Shown: positions 16,720 through 23,884 of the stretch, one piece after another
How positions within the stretch are numbered: the stretch's first letter is position 1
How the letters are laid out: each line of letters starts with the position of its first letter
Assembly (NCBI GenBank): GCA_903929925.1
Contig: CAIYWO010000081.1
Location: 1-33,613, forward strand
Direction: 5' to 3'
Source of the DNA: an uncultured beta proteobacterium
GTDB lineage: Bacteria > Pseudomonadota > Gammaproteobacteria > Burkholderiales > Burkholderiaceae_B
DNA length: 33,613 nucleotides
Program-made: the position numbers and the translations under genes
The notes under the pieces: model-generated
The model's input: only the letters and a program-made list of their open reading frames with translations
Told to the model about the DNA's origin: nothing
The model's database searches: none

Positions 16720-16798
16720 ATTGTGTCTCCAAAAGTGTTTTAGTTATTACCTACACTGACCATACCGGCTCAGTACAAAACAAGGATTAATGCGTTTA

Positions 16799-16812
16799 AG
16801 ACAAATGTGTCT
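16799..16812. promoter_or_regulatory. Inverted repeat upstream of the TRAP genes
   Basis: AGACA-AATG-TGTCT lies in the 118-base gap between the split transketolase C-subunit gene and the binding-protein gene, 80-93 bases upstream of the latter's start. It may be an operator for an internal promoter or a weak hairpin between operon segments. There is no T run, so it is not a normal terminator. No convincing -35/-10 pair was found in the gap. Confidence 0.3.
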
Positions 16813-16837
16813 AAGACCTACTCCTTTCCCCTCCTAC

Positions 16838-17830
16838 TTAAAGTTCATTTTTAATACGATGCGACATTACTTCAGTTGAAATTCCATAACGATCATGCAA
16901 GGTCGGTAGAGCACCTGCATCCAAAAAGGCATCTGGCAAAGCAATTGGCAAAAACTTTGGCGCCAAACGCGAACGCAACAACAGACTTGCGATAGATTCC
17001 CCTAAGCCGCCAACCGTCGAATGGTTTTCGGCAACAACCACTAACCGGTCTGCGCGCTTAACTTCTCGCAGAATGGTCTCTTCATCTAACGGCTTGATAG
17101 TTGGCACATGTAAGACACTGACGCCGATACTGTCCTTTTGCAATTGTTCTGCAACCTCAAGGGCTCGCATCGTCATAATCCCAGAGGAAATAATCAGCAC
17201 CTCTCTGCCTTCACGCAAGAGTTTTGCCTTTCCCAATTCGAACTGATAGCCGTACTCATCCAACACCAGCGGTACGTTGCCTCGAAGTAGGCGCATGTAG
17301 ACCGGTCCGTTATACGCAGCTATCGCAGGGACGGCTTGCTCTATGTCTAACGCATCACAAGGATCAATGATGGTCAGGCCTGGAATCGCACGCATCATCG
17401 CCAAATCGTCTGTCGCTTGATGGCTGGGTCCATAGCCCGTCGTCAGGCCTGGTAGCGCACCACAAATCTTAACGTTGAGATTTTCCTCACAAATCACTTG
17501 GTGTATGAAATCGTAAGCCCGTCGCGTCGCGAATACTGCATAGCTTGTGGCAAAAGGAGTGAGCCCCGTTTTTGCCATACCACCTGCGGCAGCCAGCAAC
17601 AACTGTTCAGCCATCCCCATCTGGAAAAACCGCTCTGGATAAGCCTGAGCAAAGATATGCAAGTCTGTGTACTTGCTGAGGTCTGCTGTCATCCCCACAA
17701 TATCTGGGCGACTCTCGCCAAGCGCTGCAAGTGCTTTACCGAAGGGTGCCGCACGCACGCGCTGTCCTTCAGATGCGATAGAGGCAATCATTGCCGAAGT
17801 GGTCAGCCGAGGTTTAGCTGGTGCGTTCAT
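16838..17830 (-). CDS. Transketolase C-terminal subunit (split enzyme)
   Basis: A 330-residue protein covering the pyrimidine-binding and C-terminal domains of a transketolase. Glu75 in MGMAEQ is the cofactor-activating glutamate; TPFATSYAVFATRRAYD carries the aromatic that stacks on the thiamine ring, and His137 in GPSHQATDD matches TktA His473. I chose the ATG at 17830, which overlaps the N-subunit stop by four bases (ATGA) and has GGAGA just upstream; a longer frame to 17884 would overlap the N subunit by 58 bases. Split transketolases of this kind are typical of dedicated catabolic routes (for example apiose or sulfo-sugar degradation), which is context, not proof. Confidence 0.9.
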   Translation of the reverse strand: MNAPAKPRLTTSAMIASIASEGQRVRAAPFGKALAALGESRPDIVGMTADLSKYTDLHIFAQAYPERFFQMGMAEQLLLAAAGGMAKTGLTPFATSYAVFATRRAYDFIHQVICEENLNVKICGALPGLTTGYGPSHQATDDLAMMRAIPGLTIIDPCDALDIEQAVPAIAAYNGPVYMRLLRGNVPLVLDEYGYQFELGKAKLLREGREVLIISSGIMTMRALEVAEQLQKDSIGVSVLHVPTIKPLDEETILREVKRADRLVVVAENHSTVGGLGESIASLLLRSRLAPKFLPIALPDAFLDAGALPTLHDRYGISTEVMSHRIKNEL

Positions 17831-18678
17831 GCGCGCTCTCCACTTCCATAAGTTGAATCCAAAATTTCTAGCGCTTGTTGCCACTCAGGCGGATCAACAC
17901 GGATAAAGTGATTTTTTTCACGCGCCTCTAAAAACGGGACGCCTTTGCCCATCAGCGTGTCACAAATGATGACGCGGGGTTTCTTTTCTGTCACAGAGCG
18001 GGCCACATCAAACGCGTCACGCACGGCATACAGGTCATTACCGTCGACTCGCTGCACATGCCAGCCAAACGACTGCCACTTATCAACTAAGGGCTCAAAT
18101 CCCATCACCTTCGAAGACGCACCATCCGCTTGCTGATTGTTGATATCAACTAAACAGATCAGATTTGAGAGCTGGTGGTGGCTCGCGCCCATCGCCGCTT
18201 CCCAGGTCGCACCCTCGTCTAACTCGCCGTCTGACATCGAGTTGTAGACGAAGGCATCAATTTTTTGATGACGCAACCCAAGGGCCACGCCGACTGCAAT
18301 CGCCAAACCTTGCCCTAGAGAGCCGCCCGACATCTCCATCCCTGGCGTATAGGACGCCATGCCAGACATCGGCAACCGACTATCGTCGCCACCGTAGGTT
18401 TCCATTTCCTCTTTAGGTATGACGCCAGCTTCGAGTAACGCTGCGTAATGCGCAATCGCGTAGTGGCCGTGCGAGAGTAGAAATCGATCGCGCTGCACCC
18501 ACTCAGGATCCTCGGGCTTGAAATTCATGGCATGGCAATAAGCCACAGCCAGTACATCGGCATAGCCTAAGGCCTGGCCAACATACCCTTGGCCTTGAAT
18601 CTCACCCATCTGAACCGAGTAGCGCCGGATACGGTAGGCGCTCTGCGCCAACGCGCGATCGGTTGGTTTTTGTTTCAT
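17827..18678 (-). CDS. Transketolase N-terminal subunit (split enzyme), Tyr for the GHPG His
   Basis: A 283-residue protein matching the pyrophosphate-binding half of transketolase. His72 (SHGHYA), GSLGQG (119-124) and the cofactor motif SDGELDEG...NNQQADG (149-186) are present, as is a His at 257 near the C-terminus. The first catalytic His, in GHPG of ordinary enzymes, is replaced: the aligned sequence is GYVGQALGYAD, with Tyr32 at the His26 position of TktA. The cofactor motif starts SDG instead of GDG. GGAGA five bases before the ATG gives a strong start. It is the first gene of the seven-gene minus-strand operon and is divergent from the LysR gene across 133 bases. Confidence 0.9.
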   Translation of the reverse strand: MKQKPTDRALAQSAYRIRRYSVQMGEIQGQGYVGQALGYADVLAVAYCHAMNFKPEDPEWVQRDRFLLSHGHYAIAHYAALLEAGVIPKEEMETYGGDDSRLPMSGMASYTPGMEMSGGSLGQGLAIAVGVALGLRHQKIDAFVYNSMSDGELDEGATWEAAMGASHHQLSNLICLVDINNQQADGASSKVMGFEPLVDKWQSFGWHVQRVDGNDLYAVRDAFDVARSVTEKKPRVIICDTLMGKGVPFLEAREKNHFIRVDPPEWQQALEILDSTYGSGERA

Positions 18679-18743
18679 GACTGTCTCCGTGCATGTGCCT
18701 GAGTTTTCTCAGTGCCAGCGTGTTGTTGAGAAATACTAGCAAC

Positions 18744-18770
18744 TTGACAGAACGAAAACAAATGAATAAT
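18744..18770 (+). promoter_or_regulatory. Candidate promoter for the LysR gene
   Basis: TTGACA (18744-18749), a perfect -35 hexamer, is followed after 15 bases by AATAAT (18765-18770, five of six matches to TATAAT); TAATTT at 17 bases is an alternative -10. Either would start transcription just before the palindrome at 18783, placing that site where a bound regulator would block its own transcription. Confidence 0.5.
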
Positions 18771-18782
18771 TTAGCCATATAG

Positions 18783-18797
18783 ATGAATTAAATTCAT
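18783..18797. promoter_or_regulatory. LysR-type T-N11-A palindromic box
   Basis: ATGAATT-A-AATTCAT is a perfect 15-bp palindrome containing T-N11-A, the standard LysR-type binding box. It lies 14 bases before the LysR start codon and about 105 bases upstream of the split-transketolase start. This is the usual layout in which a LysR protein represses itself and activates the divergent operon when inducer is bound. Confidence 0.6.
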
Positions 18798-18811
18798 GTA
18801 AAAAGAGAATA

Positions 18812-19717
18812 ATGAGAAAGATCCCCCCGCTAAAGTCCGTGCAAGCGTTTGAGGCCGCCTCGCGGTTAGGATCGTTCGTGGCGGCTGCTACTGAACTGCA
18901 CCTAACCCCATCGGCCATCAGTCACCAAGTACGGATGCTTGAGCAGCGCCTGGGAATTGCGCTATTTCACCGAACCCATCGAAGCGTTGAACTTACTGAC
19001 ATTGGACGCCGCTATGCCGAGTCCGTGTCCGAAGCCTTCAGCCTGATCGAAGCCAGTACCCGCAGCATTGAGCGTGCGGGCAAAAGCGATATCTTGACGA
19101 TTCATAGCGTGCCGAGCATCGCTGCTCAATGGCTCATGCCTCGCCTATCCCGGTTTTCTGCGATGCATGCAGACATCGATGTAAGACTCAACGCATCGTC
19201 TGCGCCTGTTGACCTTGCTGCAGGAGAGGCTGATTTTGATATTCGCTACGGAAACTTTTTTCCAGATGCTGGTGTGATGGTCGAACCCTTTCCTGCTGAA
19301 AGAATCGTGGTGAATTGCTCAACCTCGATGCTTCCAGGGCGGCGTTTACCAAAAAAAGGCTTCACCTTAACGGGGAAAACCTTGATCCACACCGAGGTGA
19401 ACAGATATACATGGAGAGACTGGTTCAAGGACCACTCTGAACACAGCATTGATCTTGAAAGAGGGCCCCGCTTCGATCGTTCCTTTATGGCGATCAACTG
19501 CGCAGTGGATGGCCTAGGCATTGCACTAGAAAGCACTTTGCTGATCGAGCGAGAGCTAGAAAGTAAAAAACTAGTTCTGCCTTTGGGCTTAGTTGGACCA
19601 CAAATCGTATGCCATCAACTGACCTACCTCAAATCGAAAGGGCACATCCAAAAAATGAAAGCCTTCCGAAAATGGCTATTTGAAGAGCTAAACCAATCGA
19701 TGACCAAGCTAGGTTAG
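18812..19717 (+). CDS. LysR-family transcriptional regulator (GcvA-like)
   Basis: A 301-residue activator/repressor. The N-terminal winged helix-turn-helix (residues about 6-65: LKSVQAFEAASRLGSF, LHLTPSAISHQVRMLEQRLG) and the PLKSVQAFEAAxRxxSF opening are those of the GcvA-like group. The rest is a periplasmic-binding-like effector domain, with WLMPRLSRFSAMHADIDVRL at its start. It is divergent from the split-transketolase/TRAP/SDR/transketolase operon, shares a T-N11-A box with it, and is its probable regulator; the inducer is presumably the imported compound or an early product. The ribosome site (AGAGA) is modest. Confidence 0.93.
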   Translation: MRKIPPLKSVQAFEAASRLGSFVAAATELHLTPSAISHQVRMLEQRLGIALFHRTHRSVELTDIGRRYAESVSEAFSLIEASTRSIERAGKSDILTIHSVPSIAAQWLMPRLSRFSAMHADIDVRLNASSAPVDLAAGEADFDIRYGNFFPDAGVMVEPFPAERIVVNCSTSMLPGRRLPKKGFTLTGKTLIHTEVNRYTWRDWFKDHSEHSIDLERGPRFDRSFMAINCAVDGLGIALESTLLIERELESKKLVLPLGLVGPQIVCHQLTYLKSKGHIQKMKAFRKWLFEELNQSMTKLG

Positions 19718-19749
19718 TGCAGTGCAGTAGTTATGGCACCGCGCTAACC
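19712..19749. terminator. Long hairpin between convergent LysR and alcohol dehydrogenase genes
   Basis: GGTTAGTGC (19712-19720) pairs with GCGCTAACC (19741-19749, one G-U wobble), and GTGC (19722-19725) pairs with GCAC (19736-19739) inside, separated by an A/C mismatch. The result is about a 13-pair stem with a 10-base loop. It begins in the LysR stop codon and ends seven bases before the convergent gene's stop. Neither strand has a proper T run afterwards, so it may act as an mRNA 3'-end stabiliser or a factor-assisted terminator. Confidence 0.45.
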
Positions 19750-19756
19750 AAATATT

Positions 19757-20806
19757 TCAAAATAGAAATACGCCTTTACCTGAAGTTTGTTTATCAAACA
19801 ATTGATAGGCCTGTGCAGCATCGTTAAATCCCCAGCGATGTGTAAAGAGCGCATCGACATCGATCCCACGCTCAGCAACAAACCGCGCGCAGTCCCCTTG
19901 CCCAACGGTTGAGAACGTCCAGGAACCAATGATCGTGACTTGGCGACGCAACATATCCGGACTGACATCAATTGTGACGTTGCCTCCCTCACCTACGTAA
20001 CACGCCTTTCCCCAAGTTCGGACACATTGAACCGCTTGTTTACGAGCTGCTGAATTTGAGGAGGCATCAATCGACGCATGCGCACCGAGCCCGTGTGTCA
20101 GCTCTTTAATGGCCTGCACAGGGTCCTCTTTACCCGGATTGATTACTGCATCCGCGCCCAAGTCTTTAGCGCGTGCTAAACGCTCTTCGCTAACATCCAA
20201 GGCAATTACCCGGGCCCCCATCGCATGCGCCAGTTGCGTTGATGAAAGCCCCACAGGTCCTTGCCCAAAGATCGCAATAGTTTGGTCACCTTTTAAATCA
20301 AGACGATGTAAAGCCCCCCATGCCGTACCTGTTCCGCAGGCAATCGCCGCACCCGTTTCAAATGTCAGCGCATCGGGAAGCTCAACGATGGTACTCGCTG
20401 GGCATTTCATGTACTTGGCATGTGAACCGTGGCCCGTCACGCCATAGACTTCTTTAACCCCCTCGTCGCAAAGCTGCATCCAGCCCGTCGAGCAGTGAGG
20501 ACAAGCGCCGCAACCGCGGTAATGATGCACCATGGCACGCTGCCCTACGTAGGCTCTTTTCGGGTTCACCCCTGCGCCAACAGCAACGACTACACCGCAG
20601 GGCTCGTGCCCAGCGACGACGGAGGGAGCATCCTTATAGCCAAGCAGTTTGAGGCCCTCGCCACGAGGCGACCGATAAAACTTTAGATCACTGCCACACA
20701 TCCCAGAGGCCTTGATCTCAAGCACGACCTCATCGGGGCCAGGCGTAGGATCTGGAAAGTCGAGGTATTCAATTTTGCTGTCTCCAGCAAAGACGATTCC
20801 TTTCAC
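19757..20806 (-). CDS. Zinc-dependent alcohol dehydrogenase (MDR family)
   Basis: A 349-residue medium-chain dehydrogenase. Catalytic zinc ligands are Cys37 (GMCGSD) and His67-Glu68 (GHEPCG); the structural zinc loop has Cys99, Cys102, Cys105 and Cys113 (C-x2-C-x2-C-x7-C). The NAD-binding Rossmann loop is GQGPVG (181-186), and LDVSEERL with an acidic residue after the second strand favours NAD+. It resembles the threonine dehydrogenase/sorbitol dehydrogenase type (GYKDAPSVVAGHEPCG). It would oxidise a secondary alcohol or polyol. It starts with GTG (AGGGG upstream). It converges with the LysR gene of the transketolase operon, so a role in the same pathway is possible but not shown. Confidence 0.9.
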   Translation of the reverse strand: MKGIVFAGDSKIEYLDFPDPTPGPDEVVLEIKASGMCGSDLKFYRSPRGEGLKLLGYKDAPSVVAGHEPCGVVVAVGAGVNPKRAYVGQRAMVHHYRGCGACPHCSTGWMQLCDEGVKEVYGVTGHGSHAKYMKCPASTIVELPDALTFETGAAIACGTGTAWGALHRLDLKGDQTIAIFGQGPVGLSSTQLAHAMGARVIALDVSEERLARAKDLGADAVINPGKEDPVQAIKELTHGLGAHASIDASSNSAARKQAVQCVRTWGKACYVGEGGNVTIDVSPDMLRRQVTIIGSWTFSTVGQGDCARFVAERGIDVDALFTHRWGFNDAAQAYQLFDKQTSGKGVFLF

Positions 20807-20860
20807 TGTTTGTCCCCTCGCGATAAACGTTGATTAAAGCTATCTCTATCTGATAGTCGT

Positions 20861-20880
20861 TATGATCTGCAGGGATCATA
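20861..20880. promoter_or_regulatory. Inverted repeat and GATC cluster upstream of DUF2389 gene
   Basis: TATGATC-TGCAGG-GATCATA is a perfect 7-bp inverted repeat with a 6-base spacer, in the 137-base region between the divergent dehydrogenase and DUF2389 genes. Two more GATC sites follow at 20898 and 20914, and GATCAT is repeated at 20898-20903. It is probably an operator for one of the flanking genes. Confidence 0.4.
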
Positions 20881-20943
20881 CCTGAGGCCATGACTGCGAT
20901 CATCCTCACGACTGATCAAGTCTTATAACAATAGAGTTAAACC

Positions 20944-21165
20944 ATGAACCCACTTAACCCGAAAAAACTACTCCTCACTAAGTGGACGGCAAAGCAACCT
21001 GTCGCTAAGAATAAGCACTTCTTGGTATCAAAAGTACATTACCCAGAGCCACCTGATACAAAAATTGAATTCGTCGAACTAGAAGCTATTTACTCGGGGA
21101 AGATTCAGCTAGTACCATGGCGTGATCTTCAGGATGACAGCATCTGGGTACAGGGTTGGAAATAA
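20944..21165 (+). CDS. Small Trp-rich conserved protein (DUF2389/TIGR02450 family)
   Basis: A 73-residue cytoplasmic protein. The pattern NPxKLLxxKWTA near the start, KHFLVSK in the middle, and LVPWRDLQDDSIWVQGWK at the end (Trp14, Trp59, Trp68, Trp72) matches my recollection of the TIGR02450/DUF2389 family of short Trp-rich proteins, found widely in proteobacteria. Its function is not known. It stands alone between the dehydrogenase and the acyl-CoA ligase cassette, with its own upstream region. There is no signal peptide or membrane segment. The start is supported by the family's usual beginning; the ribosome site is weak. Confidence 0.85.
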   Translation: MNPLNPKKLLLTKWTAKQPVAKNKHFLVSKVHYPEPPDTKIEFVELEAIYSGKIQLVPWRDLQDDSIWVQGWK

Positions 21166-21271
21166 TGATCTCAATCCGAGATAAATGCTTGCCATTCAAT
21201 TAATCGTCAGTTAACTTTTGTTCCAGAGACACCGCTCTGATAACAATTGCACGACAAAAATTGAGTTCAAC

Positions 21272-22849
21272 ATGACAAATTCTAGTGGCGCGATACTAGA
21301 CAAGACCTACTCTGGCCCAACGATGGGTGGCATGATTGTTAACTTGCTTAGCCGCTACCCGACGCGCTCAGCATTTATCAATCCTGACGGGGCGCACATC
21401 ACCTACGATACGATCGCGCGGCGAATCGCTTACCTACTAGAAGTCTTTCAAAATTTAGGTTTAAAGCGTGGCGACGCTATCGTGCAGATGTGCGGAAATC
21501 GCGCAGACGTTTTTGCGGTGATGGCGGCATGCTATATCGGCCGCTTTCGATCCGTTGCGCTTCAGCCTCTTGGAGGTATTGATGACCAACTGTACATCTT
21601 GAACAATTGTGAAGCCAAAATACTAATCGTTGATGAAGGCCGACTACAAAGAGCGAATGAACTCAAGCAACGCTCCACACAATCATTCGATATTTTTAGT
21701 CACGACGCCAACGCAAACGCGGCAGGACTGTGGGATAACTTCGATCCAGCTATCAGTCCTATGCTTACGGACCTTAGCGAACCAGACGATATCGTTCGTT
21801 TGATTTATACCGGTGGCACAACAGGAAAATCAAAGGGCGTTATGGGCACGAGCTGCTCGCTTGCCACGAACGCCCTATTTAGAATGGCTGGTCACAATTG
21901 GGTCGATCTACGCTTACTGTGCTCGACGCCATTGTCACATGCAGCCGGTGCAATGATTGTCCCAGTGCTCTGGCACGGGGGTACGATTGTGCTGCACGAC
22001 GGGTTTGACCCAGACAGACTTATTAGCGACATTGAATCAGGAACTGCCAACGCCCTGTACTTGGTTCCAACTATGATTTATCGGCTGCTTGACCATCCGA
22101 AAAGCAGCCAGTTGGCAAAGGCAGGCCTTCGCATGCTGATGTACGGCGCAGCCCCTATTTCACCACCCCGCCTCTTACAAGCGAGGGAGCTGCTTGGCCC
22201 CATCCTGATACAGCACTACGGCCTCACTGAAGCACCAAGCACCGTGCTGAGCTTGTCTGAAGTAGATCATTTAGATGACTCGTTGCTTGCCTCCGCCGGC
22301 AAGCCGTATCCAGGAGCTACGGTAAAGATTCTAGACAATGACGGACAAGAGGTACCGAGAGGTACCGTCGGTGAAATCTGTATTCGCGGTGACCTTGTCA
22401 TGAAAGGCTACTTCAAAGAGCCTGAACTCACAGCGCTCGCACTACGACACGGCTGGCTTTACTCAGGCGATCTGGCCTACCAAAATGAACGCGGCTATTT
22501 TTTCATCGTTGACCGCGCAAAAGATATGATCATTAGCGGGGGCTTTAATGTGTACCCAAAAGAAGTAGAGGATGTCATCGCCACCCATCCCGCTGTCGCA
22601 TCAGTTGCAGTCATTGGCATTCCAGATGCAGACTGGGGTGAAGCAGTTAAAGCAGTCGTCGTACTCAAAGCGGGTTGCGGGGTATCTGCACAGGAACTCA
22701 CGCAGAGAGTGAAGTCTGCAAAAGGTGCGGTTCAAGCACCTAAGACGGTGGACTTCGTCGAGACCTTACCGCTCACCCCACTGGGCAAGTTAGACAAGAA
22801 AGCATTACGCGCTATTTATTGGAATAACAAGGAACGCAGCATCAACTAA
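21272..22849 (+). CDS. Acyl-CoA synthetase/AMP-dependent ligase
   Basis: A 525-residue ANL-superfamily adenylating enzyme. Core motifs: P-loop YTGGTTGKSKG (residues 179-189), YGLTEAPS (A5), YSGDLAYQNERGYFFIVDR (A7/A8 hinge, as YSGDLAY and IVDRAKDM), GGFNVYPKEVE, and the C-terminal catalytic Lys in PLGKLDKK. It activates a carboxylic acid with ATP and CoA; the substrate is not deducible, but the motifs fit medium-chain/aryl acyl-CoA ligases. I chose ATG 21272; an in-frame TTG at 21218 adds 18 residues without a better ribosome site. It heads an operon with a Bug binding protein, a thiolase-like protein and a DUF35 protein. Confidence 0.92.
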   Translation: MTNSSGAILDKTYSGPTMGGMIVNLLSRYPTRSAFINPDGAHITYDTIARRIAYLLEVFQNLGLKRGDAIVQMCGNRADVFAVMAACYIGRFRSVALQPLGGIDDQLYILNNCEAKILIVDEGRLQRANELKQRSTQSFDIFSHDANANAAGLWDNFDPAISPMLTDLSEPDDIVRLIYTGGTTGKSKGVMGTSCSLATNALFRMAGHNWVDLRLLCSTPLSHAAGAMIVPVLWHGGTIVLHDGFDPDRLISDIESGTANALYLVPTMIYRLLDHPKSSQLAKAGLRMLMYGAAPISPPRLLQARELLGPILIQHYGLTEAPSTVLSLSEVDHLDDSLLASAGKPYPGATVKILDNDGQEVPRGTVGEICIRGDLVMKGYFKEPELTALALRHGWLYSGDLAYQNERGYFFIVDRAKDMIISGGFNVYPKEVEDVIATHPAVASVAVIGIPDADWGEAVKAVVVLKAGCGVSAQELTQRVKSAKGAVQAPKTVDFVETLPLTPLGKLDKKALRAIYWNNKERSIN

Positions 22850-22870
22850 TTTAGGCCCCTCGCGGAGAGC

Positions 22871-23866
22871 ATGATGACCAATCGCAATTTCAAGCAGTTT
22901 CTAGCGGCACTATCTCTATGTGTTAGTTCGGCTATCTCTGTGGCGCAAACCTATCCTGATCGTCCCATCAAGATGATCGTTCCTGCACCTGCCGGTTCGT
23001 TCGCTGACATTGTCGGTCGGGAGTTTGGAACACGACTATCAAAGAAGCTTGGGCAGCCAGTCGTGATTGATAACAAAGGTGGGGCAAGTGGCGCAATCGC
23101 CTATTCTGCAGCCGCGAAATCACCCGCTGACGGCTACACCATCTTAGTGACTAACACGGGCCCATCCGCGATCAACCCAGAACTGTTTCGCAGCAAAGGG
23201 CTAAGCTACAACCCAATCGCCGACCTAGATCCAATCGCCCTCATCTGCCTGACTCCAGTCGCTCTGCTTGTCAAAGCGGACTCCCCTTGGAAATCTGTCT
23301 CTGACATCGTCAATTTCGCAGGCAAGAATCCAGACAAACTATCCTTTGGGACAACGGGTAGCGGGCAGTTGAACCACTTGTCAGCGGAGTACCTAAACTC
23401 AGTTGCAAAGATCCGTACGACGCACATACCTTATACGTCTGGTCCTGCAGCGATTACTGACTTGATAGCGGGTCGGATCGACTATCTCTTCTATCCCCCA
23501 GCCAATGGCAAGCCGATGATCGACGACGGCCGCTTACGTGCACTGGCGGTCACGAGTATGAAGAGAACAGTTTCATTACCGAGCGTACCTAGCCTTGCCG
23601 AACTCGGATACAAAGAGTTTGATCTGAGCGCTTGGTTTGGACTTGCCGTTCCTGCGGGAACCCCTAACGATATTGCACAAAAGCTTTGGTCCGTATCAAA
23701 AGAAATCGCCTCTGATCCAGAGTACGTCGAGAGACTGAAGCAATTGGGCATTGATGACGTCTTACATTGGCAAAAAATGACACGCGCAGAGTTGAAAAAG
23801 TTTCATAGTGATGAAGTCGATCGCTGGGGTGCGATTGTCAAACTCGCCGGTGCTAGTGCCAATTAA
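22871..23866 (+). CDS. Tripartite-tricarboxylate (Bug/TctC-type) substrate-binding protein
   Basis: A 331-residue periplasmic binding protein with a Sec signal (FLAALSLCVSSAISVAQ), then YPDRPIKMIVPAPAGSFADIVGRE, the usual N-terminal Bug motif, VIDNKGGASGAIA and LSFGTTGSGQLNHLSAE. Bug proteins bind carboxylates, amides or other small organic acids. No TctA/TctB membrane genes are present, so it must use a transporter encoded elsewhere or act as a sensor. It is 21 bases after the ligase and 18 before the thiolase gene, so its ligand is probably the acid the ligase activates. ATGs at 22871 and 22874 are both possible; GGAG gives better spacing for the second. Confidence 0.92.
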   Translation: MMTNRNFKQFLAALSLCVSSAISVAQTYPDRPIKMIVPAPAGSFADIVGREFGTRLSKKLGQPVVIDNKGGASGAIAYSAAAKSPADGYTILVTNTGPSAINPELFRSKGLSYNPIADLDPIALICLTPVALLVKADSPWKSVSDIVNFAGKNPDKLSFGTTGSGQLNHLSAEYLNSVAKIRTTHIPYTSGPAAITDLIAGRIDYLFYPPANGKPMIDDGRLRALAVTSMKRTVSLPSVPSLAELGYKEFDLSAWFGLAVPAGTPNDIAQKLWSVSKEIASDPEYVERLKQLGIDDVLHWQKMTRAELKKFHSDEVDRWGAIVKLAGASAN

Positions 23867-23884
23867 TTTCTATTTCTTCAAATA

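Noticed and set aside
16813..16837. Purine-rich stretch on the minus strand with two ribosome-site-like motifs (AGGAGG and AAAGGAG)
   Set aside because: No start codon at the right distance and no open frame follow; I see no small gene here.
11112..18678. Naming the operon a sulfoquinovose sulfo-TK or D-apiose pathway
   Set aside because: The isomerases, kinases and aldehyde dehydrogenases expected of those pathways are missing; only the split transketolase is shared.
18699..18712. CTGAG-TTTT-CTCAG hairpin in the leader of the split transketolase gene
   Set aside because: Only a 5-bp stem with no T run or conserved riboswitch features; not supported as a regulator.
21168..21182. ATCTC-AATCC-GAGAT repeat after the DUF2389 gene as a terminator
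   Set aside because: The stem is only 5 bp and no T run follows.
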